A stretch of DNA of 64,000 nt from Micrasema longulum (GCA_022494885.1 JAGVSM010003564.1:38530-102529), one strand, 5' to 3'. Positions 10,239-21,951 are shown, counted from the first letter of the stretch. Numbers and translations: made by a program. The notes: generated from the sequence alone by a model not told the origin.

Positions 10239-10283
10239 TATGCCGACCGGTTTCGGACACGACTGTTCCATTGTCAAGGCTTA
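10239..10283 (-). ncRNA. Hammerhead-like hairpin motif, copy 2
   Basis: Minus strand: GCC helix I strand (extended through one mismatch), degenerate core TTGACAA, hairpin closed by GGA/TCC, GAAA, ACCGGT, then GGC. The hairpin sequence differs entirely from copies 1 and 3 but still pairs, with one bulge. The core has more substitutions than copy 1, so it is probably inactive. Confidence 0.4.
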
Positions 10284-10469
10284 AAAAAATAACTAACTTT
10301 TAATATTTTGAATTATACCAAAGCTTTACAACAAATTACAAGTAGGTACATTGTATTTTGTTTTAAAAAAATATTTATCGATCTCAATTGTTTTCCAAAA
10401 TAATAATACATTGCGTTGCGTATTTAGATACATAATTAATAGAATATACACTTAAATATGTAGGAAGTA

Positions 10470-10645
10470 TTTAAAACTGTATTAACATTTTGTAATTTCT
10501 CTCTTTATATTAAGGTTTCTTTGTATATTCTTACATGTAAAAAAATAAATAGTAAAATTACATATTTAATTGTCCTCGGCACGGGTAACCCCAAATAAGG
10601 TCACATTATTTTAATTATGGATTATTGTTTATAATGTGAAAAAAA
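10470..10645 (+). repeat. Repeat family G, copy 1
   Basis: TAATTTCTCTCTTTATATT, a TTTGTATATTCTTACAT segment and CTCGGCACGGGTAACC, then AGGTCACATTATTTT. The same order is at 32415-32585 and inverted at 57050-57215. It may be a LINE 3' end, but no coding sequence is attached. Confidence 0.7.
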
Positions 10646-11720
10646 TTATATGTAAATAAGTTTACTAATTAATAATAATTAATAACGTTTCTACCTCTCG
10701 AATAGAGTAAAAGAGGGGAATTTGTTTTATTTTCATTTTTATATTCTATAAAAGTTCCATAAAATAAGATCTTATATGTATTCTAAAAGAAATATAATTA
10801 ATTTTCTACTGTATATGATCAGGATAGGGTGAATCTCGTGTGTTAAGGCTGTGATCTGGTAAAACGCACGCAAAATCATACGATTTCGCCATTTTAAAAC
10901 AAATGTTTTTTTTATCGCGCAATAATAAAAAAATATTAAAACACAAATTAAATAAAAACAAAAATTTTTAAATGTATTCCCATTAAAAAATACACTTAAA
11001 AGTTGTTTGTAACTAAAATATAATTACTTTTAGATCGGCAGATTACGGCATTTTAAATTAAGACTAAACATAGGTATCTGGATTTTCATATAAAGACAAG
11101 TATTGAACTAAAATTTGTTGTAATAATTTGAAGACAATAAATTGATCATAAAAATGGCAGAGGCAAAATTTATTTATTAATTTATTTTTTTGTTTTTGAA
11201 AAGAAATAAAAGCATTTTAAATCACATACATTTTTGTGACATTTTCCTTTATTTCTACGTAAAGACATGCCTTCGGTAATACGTAAAAAAATACATTTAT
11301 AGAAATATTTTAGTTGAAACCTTTTGTTATAAAATTGTATTCTCTATTTTTTTAAAAGAAGATAGTTCTGTTTGTAATATTCAATTTGTAACAATGTCTT
11401 TTTTACGTTTTTATTGCCTTCTAATCTGCCCTTACCGGTACCGCTTGTTTTTTTGTTTTCTGTTTACTATCCGTTTTTTATTTTATTTCGAACATCTCCA
11501 ACGAAATTACGACTCACGGAACGTCACCGAAAATTACTAATCATTTAAGAGTGGAACCCCGTACAATTCCAAAAATTACTTTTTTGTGCATGCTAAAAGT
11601 CAAAACACTCTTAACGTCAAAAAACATTACTACCCCGGAAACTGGAAGTCTGCTGCCGGTGGCCACATGAATGTAACATTTGACGTTGCATAGTAGTTCA
11701 TTTTTATTTAAACCATTTTT
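10646..11720. other. Unassigned AT-rich DNA
   Basis: No gene, RNA or repeat recognised. Confidence 0.4.
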
Positions 11721-11724
11721 ATAT

Positions 11725-11805
11725 ATTTTCGTGAAACTTGGTGTTACAATTAAATGCTCTAATTTTTACCGCGTGTAAGAAAACATTGTTTATTTACAAT
11801 TGCAC
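11725..11805 (+). repeat. Fragment of inverted-repeat element M1
   Basis: TTACAATTAAATGCTCTAAT and TACCGCGTGTAAGAAAACAT match the internal M1 segment found at 3900 and, inverted, at 55535. Confidence 0.65.
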
Positions 11806-12200
11806 GTAGCACTGACCTTCTTCATTGTATTATCAATGAAAAATGAAACACTTTTTATTTAATCCATTTTAACGGTAGGTACAAATATTACGGGTAGGTA
11901 TCATATAAAATACTGAAAAATTACTTCTAATCAATAAACAAGGTTTTTTTATACTTTAATGTTGTGAGTTAAATTTCCTGACACATCAAAGACACATTGA
12001 AATAACTTCCGGGCCAAATCAATCATCATTTTTCCTTGAAAACATTGAAAAAAATACGAAAAAACATGTATTAACACACATTTTCCGCGAACTGATTTTA
12101 CTAAAAATTCTGAATACGAATAGTTGCTTATTTTGGAAAATAAAATATATTCGGAAAATGTTAAGGTGTGAAATTGTTATATTTGGCGGCGCCCTCTATA

Positions 12201-12280
12201 GGCAGCGTGGCCGAGCGGTCTAAGGCGCTGGTTTTAGGCACCAGTCCGAAAGGGCGTGGGTTCGAATCCCACCGCTGTCA
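12201..12280 (+). tRNA. tRNA-Leu (anticodon UAG)
   Basis: An intact, intronless leucine tRNA gene. The acceptor stem GGCAGCG pairs with CGCTGTC (one G-U at the second pair), with discriminator A at 12280. The A box TGGCCGAGCGG and the B box GGTTCGAATCC are both perfect. The anticodon stem CTGGT/ACCAG encloses loop TTTAGGC, giving TAG at 12235-12237. The long variable arm closes CC-GAAA-GG, as expected of a class II tRNA. CCA is not encoded. A T-run just downstream (12285-12290) can serve as the RNA polymerase III terminator. It is very close in sequence to tRNA-Leu(AAG) at 21777, mainly differing in anticodon and variable arm. It decodes CUA/CUG-type leucine codons. Confidence 0.95.
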
Positions 12281-13769
12281 GCCGTTTTTTATACGTTATT
12301 TTAATTAAATACACAAACAATATTGTTTATTCTTTTTAAATGTGTAAATTTCGATATTTCAAATAAAAAGTTTAAAAACATACAAAATAAAAACTCTTTT
12401 GTAAATCTGTTATTAATTATTAATACTCGTAGTATCGTCGTTAAAAGTAATTATTTTAATAAAATCATGCGATATACAGAAAACTGAATGCTTTATTTTT
12501 CCCGCATAGCATGTTGCCTACATCTGTTGGCACATTTATTATAATTACGCCTGTCCGCCCCCCGATTTCGCCCTTATCAATAAAAAATGTTTTAATCGCA
12601 GTGAATTCACCAAAAATACAATCCCCAGAATTTCAAAAATTAAAAGCAATTTCTCATATGTAACGTCTGCCTGTATAAAAATCGATCTTATCCTAATATA
12701 TTTTCGTTAGCGTAGGTACTAATTTCCCTAATGCATTCAGAGAAAAATCGCCCCTCATCTTCCCATCCCTCTGGTATTAAAAAATAATCGATATTTTACT
12801 CGAAATGGACATTGAACTTACTACTTGAGGGTCAAATGAAGAATAATAATAATCGCATCCCAAATTATAAATTGGGGGAAGATTATTTATTGCAAATGGC
12901 GTCCTTCAGCATTAGATTTGGCGGGAGTTTTTTGTTGTAAGTTAGATTTAGTGTTGAGGTAGGTCGTAGTTCGATCCCTCGATTCGATTTTTGAATGTCA
13001 ATGTCATTTAATCTCCCCTGAATAAATGCTCCTGTAATCTAATAATTGTTTTGCAGGGGTTGTAAATTATATATTTCACGTCATATTTAGGGCGTATTAA
13101 ATAGTAATAAAATTGTTTTTCTTTCTATAGTATAGTTTGTCCATTTTCACGGTGATTCACAAACGTTATTATTATTTATGAGTTAGTTCTGTAGATTTCG
13201 TATAATTTTATTTGTACGTATAGGGGATATTGCTGTGTTATAACTTTAACTTAACATAGACAAATACAATTACATATTTAAGTATGGTACAAATACATGC
13301 TACTTATAGCAATATCGAAGTTCGATCATTTTTCAAATTAATTAAGGATGCCTATTTACAAAATTTGTAAATTTAACATCCAAACATAAATACAGATCGT
13401 CTTAATTGTTTATGCGTGTTTTTTCGTTTAATTAATTTTGGTTTATGTAAAATAAATTATGTAATCTGTAAACACGGATTTCGGCTGTTATCAGTCGTAT
13501 TTTATAAAAAAAAAAACTGTGGTTTCAGATTATTTGCTTATTTTTAAGTTTTTTCGCCATTTTATCATATTTTGGTAAAAAGTCCCAATAAATGATAAAA
13601 TACTTTTAAATTAAAAACACTGTTTTTTCAGTAAGTAGGTATTTCTTTCTGCGATATTTTCAATTTTTGTGGAAAATATGTTTTGAAAATTTTGTACATA
13701 AGCGTCCGTGTTTTTTTATAGTCAATTACAATATGTAAAACACTTTTTTTATATCCTATGTCATTAAAT
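12281..13769. other. Unassigned AT-rich DNA
   Basis: No supported gene. GTAGTTCGATCCCTCGATT near 12967 resembles an isolated B box, but no A box or stem is present. Confidence 0.4.
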
Positions 13770-14090
13770 GTTATTTAAATTAATATCGCTGCTTCTACTA
13801 GCACGCCATTTCCCGATAGAGATAGGCAGAGAGCATAGACCGCCACACACGTCTATCGTGGTATATTGTACTTTCCTAGCTTCTTGCATTTTTATACATA
13901 TTGTCATACATGCCCTTCGGTTGCGTCTGCTTTTGACATGACGAGACTTGAACTTTTGGTCCATCTGATAATGACACGTCTTTTTTGGTCGTCCCCGTCC
14001 TACGTTACAATCATTCTCGCCATATGTATTTGTTTTACCATTATTTCGTCATCCGTTCGCTCTATTTTGTATATATATACGTGTTTATAC
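13770..14090 (-). mobile_element. Decayed RTE-like LINE C-terminus, minus strand
   Basis: On the minus strand the peptide reads GRGRPKKTC, then HVKSRRNRRACM and MQEARKVQ, followed after a frame change by LSAYP-like codons. These match in order the GRPRKTWHDQ, MRRCMNVEEARSV and SAYPYGETA segments of the plus-strand element at 5336-6510. The homology is to the last 80 or so residues only, upstream of where the short RTE 3' UTR would start. Several frameshifts and stops are present. It is a different, older copy of the same or a sister family. Confidence 0.65.
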
Positions 14091-15254
14091 AAGTAAAAGT
14101 GACCATTTGCAAAAATGACGAAATCGAGGTTATTGACTTTTTGACATCGTATTACTATAATGCTTGACTAATAAAAATGCCAAGTCGATCCGACACTCCA
14201 TAAATAATTTAGTTTTAAAAATATGTGACCATTTAATAGAAGCTCACAGATTTTGACAAGTAAAACTGACCAACACACAGAGTCACATTTATTAGTAAAT
14301 TTAAGATCCAAAGAATTGACCAAGTAACAGTTAGTCAATTTTATTTGTAGGTAGATGTCATCAGTGAAGAGTTAGTTAGAGTTAGTAGTACTGACTACTG
14401 AATTAGTAAGTTAGTATACGTTTTGTATTTGACAGATACGATTTTTTTAAATAAAAAGTCAACTAATAAAATTTATTCTTTAGGTTATTATGTAACACTT
14501 CTTAATTATTTATTCTCTTTTACTTATTTTGTATTTCTGTGTTTATTTAACCTTTATAAATATTAAGAAATGGATTATTGAAATTAAAAATACCAAAAAC
14601 AAATTCATATTTTTAGAAAAATAAAATACCACCTCCCCTCAATGAACGAAACAAACTGATTATCTGCAAAATTTCATGACAAATTTTACAGGTAAACTTG
14701 AACTAAGTTTTTCTTTTTTTTTATAAAAGTGATAATGTTTTTTTTAATACGTTTATACTTTACAATAAAGCTGAAGGTACCGCACATATAATGTAAAATT
14801 ACCAACCACCTACTTGAAAAATCTGATCTTTGAGAAGCAATTGAACTCTAGAAAAACACTAAAATGGCTCCCCTGAACATTATTGATTTTGTCACCTGGT
14901 CAATTTATCTTGTATGACCACGATATGTTATATAAATAAATTGGTATATGTACAAAAGTACACTTTATGATATTTATTGTGGCGTACGTTTAATTTGGTT
15001 AAAATTATTTATGTTAGGTTAAGTCGAATACATTGTTTAACAAATTTAAAACAAGCAAATAGTAAAAACATTAGTTTTCAATAACTTCGAATTAAAAATT
15101 GTTCTGTTAAGTTAATCAGTGTATGCTTATTGCTTATTTGTTAGTAAATCTGTATTTACTTAGTATTTGTATTTACTTAGTATTTGTATGCTCTAACGAA
15201 TACTTGTAAAAAACACTTGTATGAATAGGTACTACATAAATAATAGTATTTTTA
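14091..15254. other. Unassigned AT-rich DNA
   Basis: Nothing recognised. Short direct repeats of TTTACTTAGTATTTGTA lie at about 15155-15190. Confidence 0.4.
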
Positions 15255-16190
15255 TAAATTTGTTGCAACAGAGAGGAACAACATTTTTGAGAAGGAAATG
15301 TGGAAGTCTAGGCATTAACAGGGCTTGTGACCTGTTATTGGGCCGTTTAAACATAGGCAGAATGGTGAATGTAAAATGGCTACTTAAATCAGCTAACTAA
15401 ACGGGAGGTTGTGCGGCATCTATTTTCAAGCCTCTCATAATTTCACACAAATTACTATTGACAATAATATTCCGGCGCCCTCCAATATACCCTTCAGAAC
15501 AGTTATTCCAATACATGAAGGTGCTGGATACAACTGTACCTAAAATAAGCACTTACACATTTCTGATCGTACATTAGGAAGAGGTCTCAGCACAATGTCC
15601 GTACGAGGTTTTCCCAGAGCATGAATTCTATCATACCCAAAGCCCGCACGACGTTTGCTCAGAGACATCTCTCATTTATCGCACCGAGATAGTTCAATAT
15701 TTTGGAAGAGCGTATTAAGCTCTCAAGGACAGATACTATTTTCAAGAAAGAAGTTAAGGACTGGATTTTCCTTAGTGGGAGGGATTTGAGTAGGAAACTC
15801 CTTAATGATTTTCCGAATGTTTGAGTTTACTGTTTACCATATTGATGTGCCGTATATATGTTTTTTTTTAAATTATTTTTTATGTTTCTGATCCTAAATT
15901 TGTCGTAATATACTCATGTGTCTGTGCCAACTAATTGCTTGTCCCATTTCAACACGGGACTTTTAGTCCTATGGAGTTGGGACTTACGTCTCAAATAATG
16001 TACAATAAACTTATATACGTAAATAAATAAATACATAAATAATGACAGGTCATGTGCCCCGTAAAGGCCTAGACTTCCATATTCCCTTCTCAAAAATGTT
16101 GTCCCTCTCTGTTGCAACAAATTAAAATATTCCCTAGAGAAGAAATCCAGTCAGTCTGCAAATATTCGGACATGCTCAAAACTTTATGGA
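15255..16190. repeat. Family P copy split by a LINE
   Basis: The minus arm at 15258-15352 (GTTGCAACAGAGAGG through GGGCTTGTGACCTGTTATTGG) is followed by the plus arm starting CATAGGCAGAATGG at 15350-15396. The plus arm stops at CAGCTAA and resumes at 16041 with AATGACAGGTCAT, then runs through the CTGTTGCAACAAATT and CCAGTCAGTCTGCAA blocks to 16190. Comparison with intact copies shows that the intervening 640 bases are an insertion. Confidence 0.85.
15400..16040 (+). mobile_element. Jockey-like LINE 3' end inserted in family P
   Basis: Upstream codons read RRPPIYPSEQLFQYMKVLD, matching RCPTTFPSEFQFMKVLG in the related copy at 26275-26785. After a gap the frame RTTFAQRHLSFIAPR, one stop, then RTDTIFKKEVKDWIF runs to a stop near 15822, which looks like the C-terminus of a non-LTR ORF2. 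The 3' UTR contains a perfect hairpin, GGACTTTTAGTCC (near 15958), and ends in a TAAATAAATAAATA tail at 16040. Catalytic RT motifs are absent. The element is dead and 5'-truncated. Confidence 0.75.
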
Positions 16191-16719
16191 ATTATATTAT
16201 TACTAAATAATCCAATGAATTTAGATTTATTTTATCATTACTTTGCATTTTTTCTTAATATAGATTTTTATAAAAACTGCACAAAAGTTCGCGACACGTC
16301 TAAACCTGAAAATATATCAAGTCAGGTAACGCTCTCGCTTGGTATTTTTTTCTTAGCTGAAAATCTAGAAACGCAAAATGTATTTAATTTTATTTAGTGG
16401 GCATATCTCATTTCCACATTTAAGAAGGTTGTCAGTAACAGGCATATCCTTTCTACTTCGTTATCCAAAATCAATCTTCGTGATGGATGATAGGGGTATA
16501 ATATCTCTAATTTTAAGATTAAAATACTAATTTGTGCATATTATAATGTACACCGAATGAAATATATTTTTTTTAGGAGCGAAGGCACTCCCTTCCACGT
16601 ACCCGACAACCGAAGACCGAAAGTCTTCTGAAAAACATTTTTTTGTCAATAAACGAGTTACGTTGAATACATTTCATTTAATAAACCACGATTTTAATTT
16701 AATATAACTCTCCGGCATT
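16191..16719. other. Unassigned AT-rich DNA
   Basis: Nothing recognised. Confidence 0.4.
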
Positions 16720-16795
16720 TAAGAATGTTTTGCATATGTCCAAACGTTTGCAAACTGCCTGGATTTCCTCTCCAGGGAGTTATTCATTGGTTAAA
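16720..16795 (-). repeat. Family P fragment, minus strand
   Basis: GAATGTTTTGCATATGTCCA, GTTTGCAAACTGCCTGGATT and CTCCAGGGAGTT are the reverse complement of the CTCCCTAGGGAG-CCAGCC-ACATTTGGAC block. Confidence 0.7.
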
Positions 16796-17350
16796 TATTG
16801 GTTTCCGTTGACCTCTTCGCTATACTAGATTAAATTCCCTTTTTTATGTACCAACTTGTAAAAACAATTATACCTCGAATTCATTCATTAGACGTACCTG
16901 TAGAAATTATAACGGACTCGGTATTGATGTAGACATTTTTAACTGCACGTTGTATTTGTCCAGAAAATTTCTTCATGGGGTCGATTATTTGGGATAGTTG
17001 CTGAATGTGCATCTTGAGTGGTTTATGCTATGTATATGTGCCGCATGTAATGTATATGTTTGGATTATGTGCGTTCATGTGTGTGCGTGGATGGCTCGGA
17101 GTGTACATTCGGTATTTTTATTTATTTTAATTTATTACCTCCATGGAAAACGCAAATGTCAACAATTATTCTTTTCTCACTAAAAATTCTTATTTATTTT
17201 TTATTTTTTTGTCACATTTAATGTTTATATCTTTTTAATTTGTGAAAACTAAATTGGTCTTTTTATGTTAAAAAAATGTTGTTTTTAATACTTATATTGT
17301 ATGACTGTATGTTTTCTGAATAAAATAAAATAAAATAAAATAAATAAAAT
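16796..17350. other. Unassigned DNA with TG-rich and AAAAT-repeat parts
   Basis: TG-rich at about 17030-17110; (TAAAA)n at about 17325-17350. Confidence 0.45.
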
Positions 17351-17354
17351 AATT

Positions 17355-17590
17355 CTTAGGATATCTGAATAACTCTCTAGGGAGGAAATCCAGCCAGTCT
17401 GCTAACATTTGGTTGTACTCAAAACATTGTTGAATCAACCAACTGGTAAAAGAAGCACTATAAAAATTGAAAAATTGTTTTCAGGCGTTGCCTAGTAGGT
17501 GAATTGGTTCAGCCGGATGAATTTCTCCCACATGATAAAGGTTTCAGCTCTCTTACTTCACAACAGTCAACATTAAAGGCATCCACCGCA
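17355..17590 (+). repeat. Family P, outer and middle blocks
   Basis: CTCTCTAGGGAGG, AATCCAGCCAGTCTGC, CAAAACATTGTTGAA, AACTGGTAAAAGAAG, CAGGCGTTGCCTAGTAGGTG and the TAAAGGTTTCAGCTCTCTTA block in one run. This copy shows how the blocks are ordered when not inverted. Confidence 0.85.
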
Positions 17591-18000
17591 TACCCGAATC
17601 CGTTTTAAACACTAAATGTTATTCTTCGGATTCACTCATACTAGCAAGATATTTTTTTTTCATTATGAATTGATTATATTTCATCCTTTACTAACTAAAT
17701 TCAGTTAAGAAAAGCGCGAACAAATATTTACATTTACAACTTTCAATGTCCCTTTCACTGTCGCTCTAAAAGCACCGCTCATCTTCTACAAGGTAGAGAC
17801 AAAGGGAAGTATAAATAAAATAAATTTAAAAAATCTTCACCTATTTCAAACCCCTTTATGTCGACAGTGATAGGAACGCCCTCAGGTGACAGTCAAGGCC
17901 AGTCACCGGCAGCGCACCCAAAAGCAGCAGACTTACCCAAAGACTACTGGTTGCAAACAAACTTTTGCCACCACTCATACCTACTCAATCTGTAATTACT
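17591..18000. other. Unassigned DNA
   Basis: No gene or repeat recognised. Confidence 0.4.
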
Positions 18001-18001
18001 G

Positions 18002-18210
18002 AAGAATTTTACCTCATCAAACGAAACAACAGTCAACAGATGGAAGAGTTGAGGATATTCAGTTGATTAAACATCGGCAGAATGGTGAATGTTACACAGT
18101 TGTAAAAAGGCCACTCAAACCAGCCAACCACAGGTCATAAGCCCTGTAAATGCCTAGACTTCCATATTCCCTTCTCAAAGATCTTTTCCCTCGGTTGTAA
18201 CAAATGTTGA
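18002..18210 (+). repeat. Family P copy
   Basis: GTCAACAGATGGAAGAGTTG, GGCAGAATGGTGAATGTTAC, CAGGTCATAAGCCCTGTAAA and CTTCCATATTCCCTTCTC in order, ending GTTGTAACAAATGTTG. Confidence 0.85.
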
Positions 18211-20500
18211 TCTTCCGCTTTTTGCCTATTTTACCGAGTTTGGCAAATCGCTGCCCTAGTTCTTGTATGTTCAATAGACCATTTTGCAAATTTTACAAGA
18301 GACATTTTTTAAAGTCAAATAAGAAAAATCAGTATGTGGAAATTGGAACTCAAAAAATGCTAAAAATACAATTTAATAACGAAAAAATAAAGATTATTTA
18401 GCTACATGGACGCGTAGTAAGATAATTGACATATTGGTATTCATAACTTAATTTTGTTAAAAATTGTATATTGAACATACAAGAACTAGGGCAGCAAAAT
18501 TGCATGGAAGGCTAATATCGAATATTGTAATTCTTCTTCATGACCATATTGCAATTACAAATAGGGAATTTTAATTTGAGTAAGTTGATAATTATATCGC
18601 GTATCATTTGAAAACGAGGCTATAAAAATATATGCTGTTCGTCTTCTATTTTCATAATCAATAACAATGATCTTCCACCTAGAACTTTCTTCGATTAATT
18701 TGAATAAATTCCTCACATTTACCGATCTCTACACCAAAAAGCCATTTCCATTCGATGTAGGCAACTTTTGCTTTACTCTTTCTAGTACTTTGTGTAAAAA
18801 AGTCAAAACCATTTATATGCTTAACTTTTTGCTGAAATAGAACTATTTTGTTCTTTGGAAGGGGATCAAAATCTAACTCGGACAGACAGTCGACTGGTGC
18901 TTATTGTGTTTAAGGTTTGCATAGTTGTAGGTTGAAATAGGGGTGATTTTGTCGGTGTTTTAACTACTTTGGGGGAGTACGTTCTAATCTACACGTAGGG
19001 GAAGAATTGTTTGCTGAAGGGGGCTGTTAACCGCTGAATATTATGCAAATTTAGTTTTGGCGGGCGTTCCTTTGGGTTCCAGAACGTGGATAACGTCATG
19101 ATAATGAAGGTAATAGTGTATCGATCACTACCAATCAATTGTAAATAAAACTTCGTTTTTTCAAATAGCCAAGTTTAAAGCAATGATAATCTGCATGCAA
19201 AAAATACCTCATGGTTATTGGTTGTTTTATTTTTTCACCATTGTCACTTATCTTTTTTTCTTTTGGTTATGTGAACTGTTTAAAATATTAATATTAAAAT
19301 ACATAATAATTATTTAAGAGATCCAAAACTACTACCTTGAATTTATGCACGAACATGAAAACTGAAACTTATTAAATATAAATAATCCCTGTGGAAATAA
19401 TTCATTTAGGACCAAGATTTAAAAAAAATCCTGCATATGGAAAGGTTGACCTGAAACTGGTTGTCATTATTTGATGATTCAATTGTATAAACAAAGTACT
19501 TTTTATATAACATCGTTTTGAGATTTTTTACTGAATCAAGAACCAATCCGCGTTTTAATTTGAAATGATTCTGTTTTATTTCCCTTTTTCACTATGTAAA
19601 ATATCATTTTTCAAATATGAATTGACCCGAAAATTGTAGAAATCTATGAAACATTTGACTAGCTCTTGGGTAAATGTAAAATAGCTGCTTAGATGAAAAA
19701 TGTATCATTCAAAATAATTCACTGATAAACCCACCAACTAAAAAGAATAGGCCATTCTGATTTTATGTAGACATACCGTGGGATGAAAAAAATTAAACTG
19801 TTTATCAGGAATGGATTGCTGTTGATAAAGTTTGATTGGCTCGGTGTCTCAATGTTCTTATAGTTAAACAAAGTTCTATTAAATATTCACCAACTAGTCT
19901 ATTCGAAAGTAAATTGTATCTTATTTATTCACACGAGCAATCTTCTAATGACGCATGTTCCACGATATCCCCAAAGCCCACAGCACCATTTTGTGAGTAT
20001 AGTTAAAAATCCAACGAGTTGGCAAACCTCTTCAGGGTTTCCAATCTTCATATTGCTCACAGCGGGACATAAATGTCTCCCTTGAGGAACACCAGTCTTC
20101 ACTCCGGCCAATAAAGTCGATTTCCAATGGAAACGTTTTCTCGGATCCGTGATCTTGTGAGTTCAGAAAGACTTCGAGATTACTCGAACTTTGGAATAAA
20201 TACATATACCAATAGATACATAACACAAATTGCTGTGCCAAATAAATAAAAAACCCAGAAAGGGTACATATTTGATGCAAAAACTAACCATTTTAATATT
20301 AATTTTAATTTCTCTTTGGTCTTTGAATACTAGTATGCATAGGCACCGATTTATAAACAAAGTTAATATAACAGGATGAACCTAAACTACAAATGATTTC
20401 TTTCTTCTGGCCGTCCGCACAGCCGACGCTCGAACTATATTGAGTTTACCCGTTAATTAGCTTAGCGTAACTTAGCTGGAGGCCAATTTTATTTTATGAT
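18211..20500. other. Long unassigned stretch
   Basis: No supported gene. Overlapping minus-strand open frames at 19929-20360 include a CQLVGFLTILTKWCCGLWG segment. I do not recognise it, and it lacks flanking support. Confidence 0.35.
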
Positions 20501-20504
20501 AGTA

Positions 20505-20556
20505 ATATCATATATAATTAACATATATTATTAACATATATAATTAACATAATACA
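20505..20556. repeat. ATATATAATTAAC tandem repeat
   Basis: About three imperfect units of a 13-20 base AT repeat. Confidence 0.7.
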
Positions 20557-20559
20557 GTA

Positions 20560-21240
20560 AATAAATCACTGAAATTACTTGGCTTCATTAACAGAATATC
20601 CTCTGATTTTACTAATGTCCGTACAATCAAAACTCTTTATTGCTCAACTGTCGCCCTCTTCTAGAATATGCCTTAGTGGTCTGGTCTCCATTCTATGTCA
20701 ATCGCATAAATCACATTGAATCAGTCCAACATCGCTTGCTTCGAAAAATAGCGTGGATGCTCGGACTAGAGAGAGATAATTATTCTTATGCTGAAATAGA
20801 GTCAATAATAAATATTTCTAGTCTACAAAAACGTAGAACTAATATTTACTCCATATATATGTTCGGCACACTAAATGGTATAATCGATGTTCCATCATTA
20901 CTGGGACAAGTAAAATTCAATATTCCGACTCGTAGATTTAGAAACAATGAAGTATTGTTCATCGATCAGCATAGAACAAACTACGGCCTAAATTCTCCAA
21001 TGACCCGCCTTTGTCGTATTGTTAACTCAAGACAGGATCTGGACTTTTTTGGTTTAGGTTTACAACGATTTAAACGAGCACTAAATAAATAGTTCAGATC
21101 TTGTCTCGATGTCCCTATGTTTGTCAATGCTTCTTTCTTTTTTCTTTAAATGTTTTAAACTACTCTTTTATTGTAATATTTAAACCTTATAAATTGTATA
21201 CATGGACAATGTCCGTTAATAAATAAATAAATAAATAAAT
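20560..21240 (+). mobile_element. Jockey-like LINE, 5'-truncated, one frameshift
   Basis: Codons from about 20564 read KSLKLLGFINRIS and then, after a one-base loss near 20652, RPLLEYALVVWSPFYVNRIN, IESVQHRLLRKIAW and LQKRRTNIYSIYMF. The frame ends with DLDFFGLGLQRFKRALNK and a stop at 21090-21092. The RPxLEYAxxVWSP block followed by HIExVQ is the classic post-catalytic part of jockey/CR1-type RT. The 3' UTR ends in a small hairpin, GGACAATGTCC, and a (TAAA)n-type tail to 21240. Two more pieces of the same family follow within 1.6 kb (21952 and 22275). The catalytic YADD region is missing, so it cannot move by itself. Confidence 0.85.
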
Positions 21241-21335
21241 ATGACAACAGAGATGAGGAACATTTTAAAGAAGGTAATATAGAAGTCTAGGCATTTACAG
21301 GGCTTAAGACTTGTCATTTGATTGTTTAAGGTTTT
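21241..21335 (-). repeat. Family P fragment, minus strand
   Basis: ACAACAGAGATGAGG, AGAAGTCTAGGCATTTACAG and GGCTTAAGACTTGTCATTTG. Confidence 0.75.
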
Positions 21336-21776
21336 ATATTATATTATTACAGTGGTCAAATATCAATGATAGAATCGATAAAAATATCCATCAACTTCTA
21401 AGTTTCCACTTCGGTCTTAATAAGCACACTCAATATAAAAGATATATATCTTCTATGTATACACATTATAAAATTATTATATATTTGTATGCATACATTC
21501 ATACATATGTTTATGATTCCAAAAGTTATATAACTCACTCAGATATAAATAAATATTGTAATATTATGTAACTACAGATAACTATGAAGGAGTCATTAAT
21601 AAAAAAAATGTATTTTGGGAATACTAAGAATACGTACAAATAGTTTAATCGCGGTCAAAGATCACCCAAATATTGTGACGCTTGCGGACCGCGGCACGGT
21701 CTACCATCGAGTCGCTCACTGCGATATTTTTATCATGCTTAGCTTAGGTATAACACGAAGCTCCAGGCATCCACCA

Positions 21777-21858
21777 GGTAGCGTGGCCGAGCGGTCTAAG
21801 GCGCTGGTTTAAGGCACCAGTCTCTTCGGAGGCGTGGGTTCGAATCCCACCGCTGCCA
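21777..21858 (+). tRNA. tRNA-Leu (anticodon AAG)
   Basis: An intact intronless leucine tRNA gene. Acceptor stem GGTAGCG pairs with CGCTGCC (one U-G pair), with discriminator A at 21858. A box TGGCCGAGCGG and B box GGTTCGAATCC are perfect. Anticodon stem CTGGT/ACCAG holds loop TTAAGGC, giving AAG at 21811-21813. The class II variable arm closes with a TTCG tetraloop. CCA is not encoded, and a long T-run follows at 21863. As I recall it, insect tRNA-Leu(AAG) has essentially this sequence; I could not check this. A 66-codon open frame crosses the 5' half of the gene and is spurious. It decodes CUU/CUC-type leucine codons after A34-to-inosine editing (family knowledge). Confidence 0.97.
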
Positions 21859-21951
21859 AAATTTTTTTTCACATTATCATTTTAATTAATATTATTTATT
21901 TGAGAATAACATATACTAGTATTTGAGAAAAAAAACCTAATTTATTTCATT

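Noticed and set aside
19929..20360. Overlapping minus open frames, one containing GVPQG as in reverse transcriptases
   Set aside because: GVPQG stands alone without neighbouring RT motifs in order, and no 3' end structure follows.
21615..21812. 65-codon open frame that includes the start of tRNA-Leu(AAG)
   Set aside because: It overlaps a perfect tRNA gene and its last codons are the tRNA acceptor and D arms; not a protein gene.
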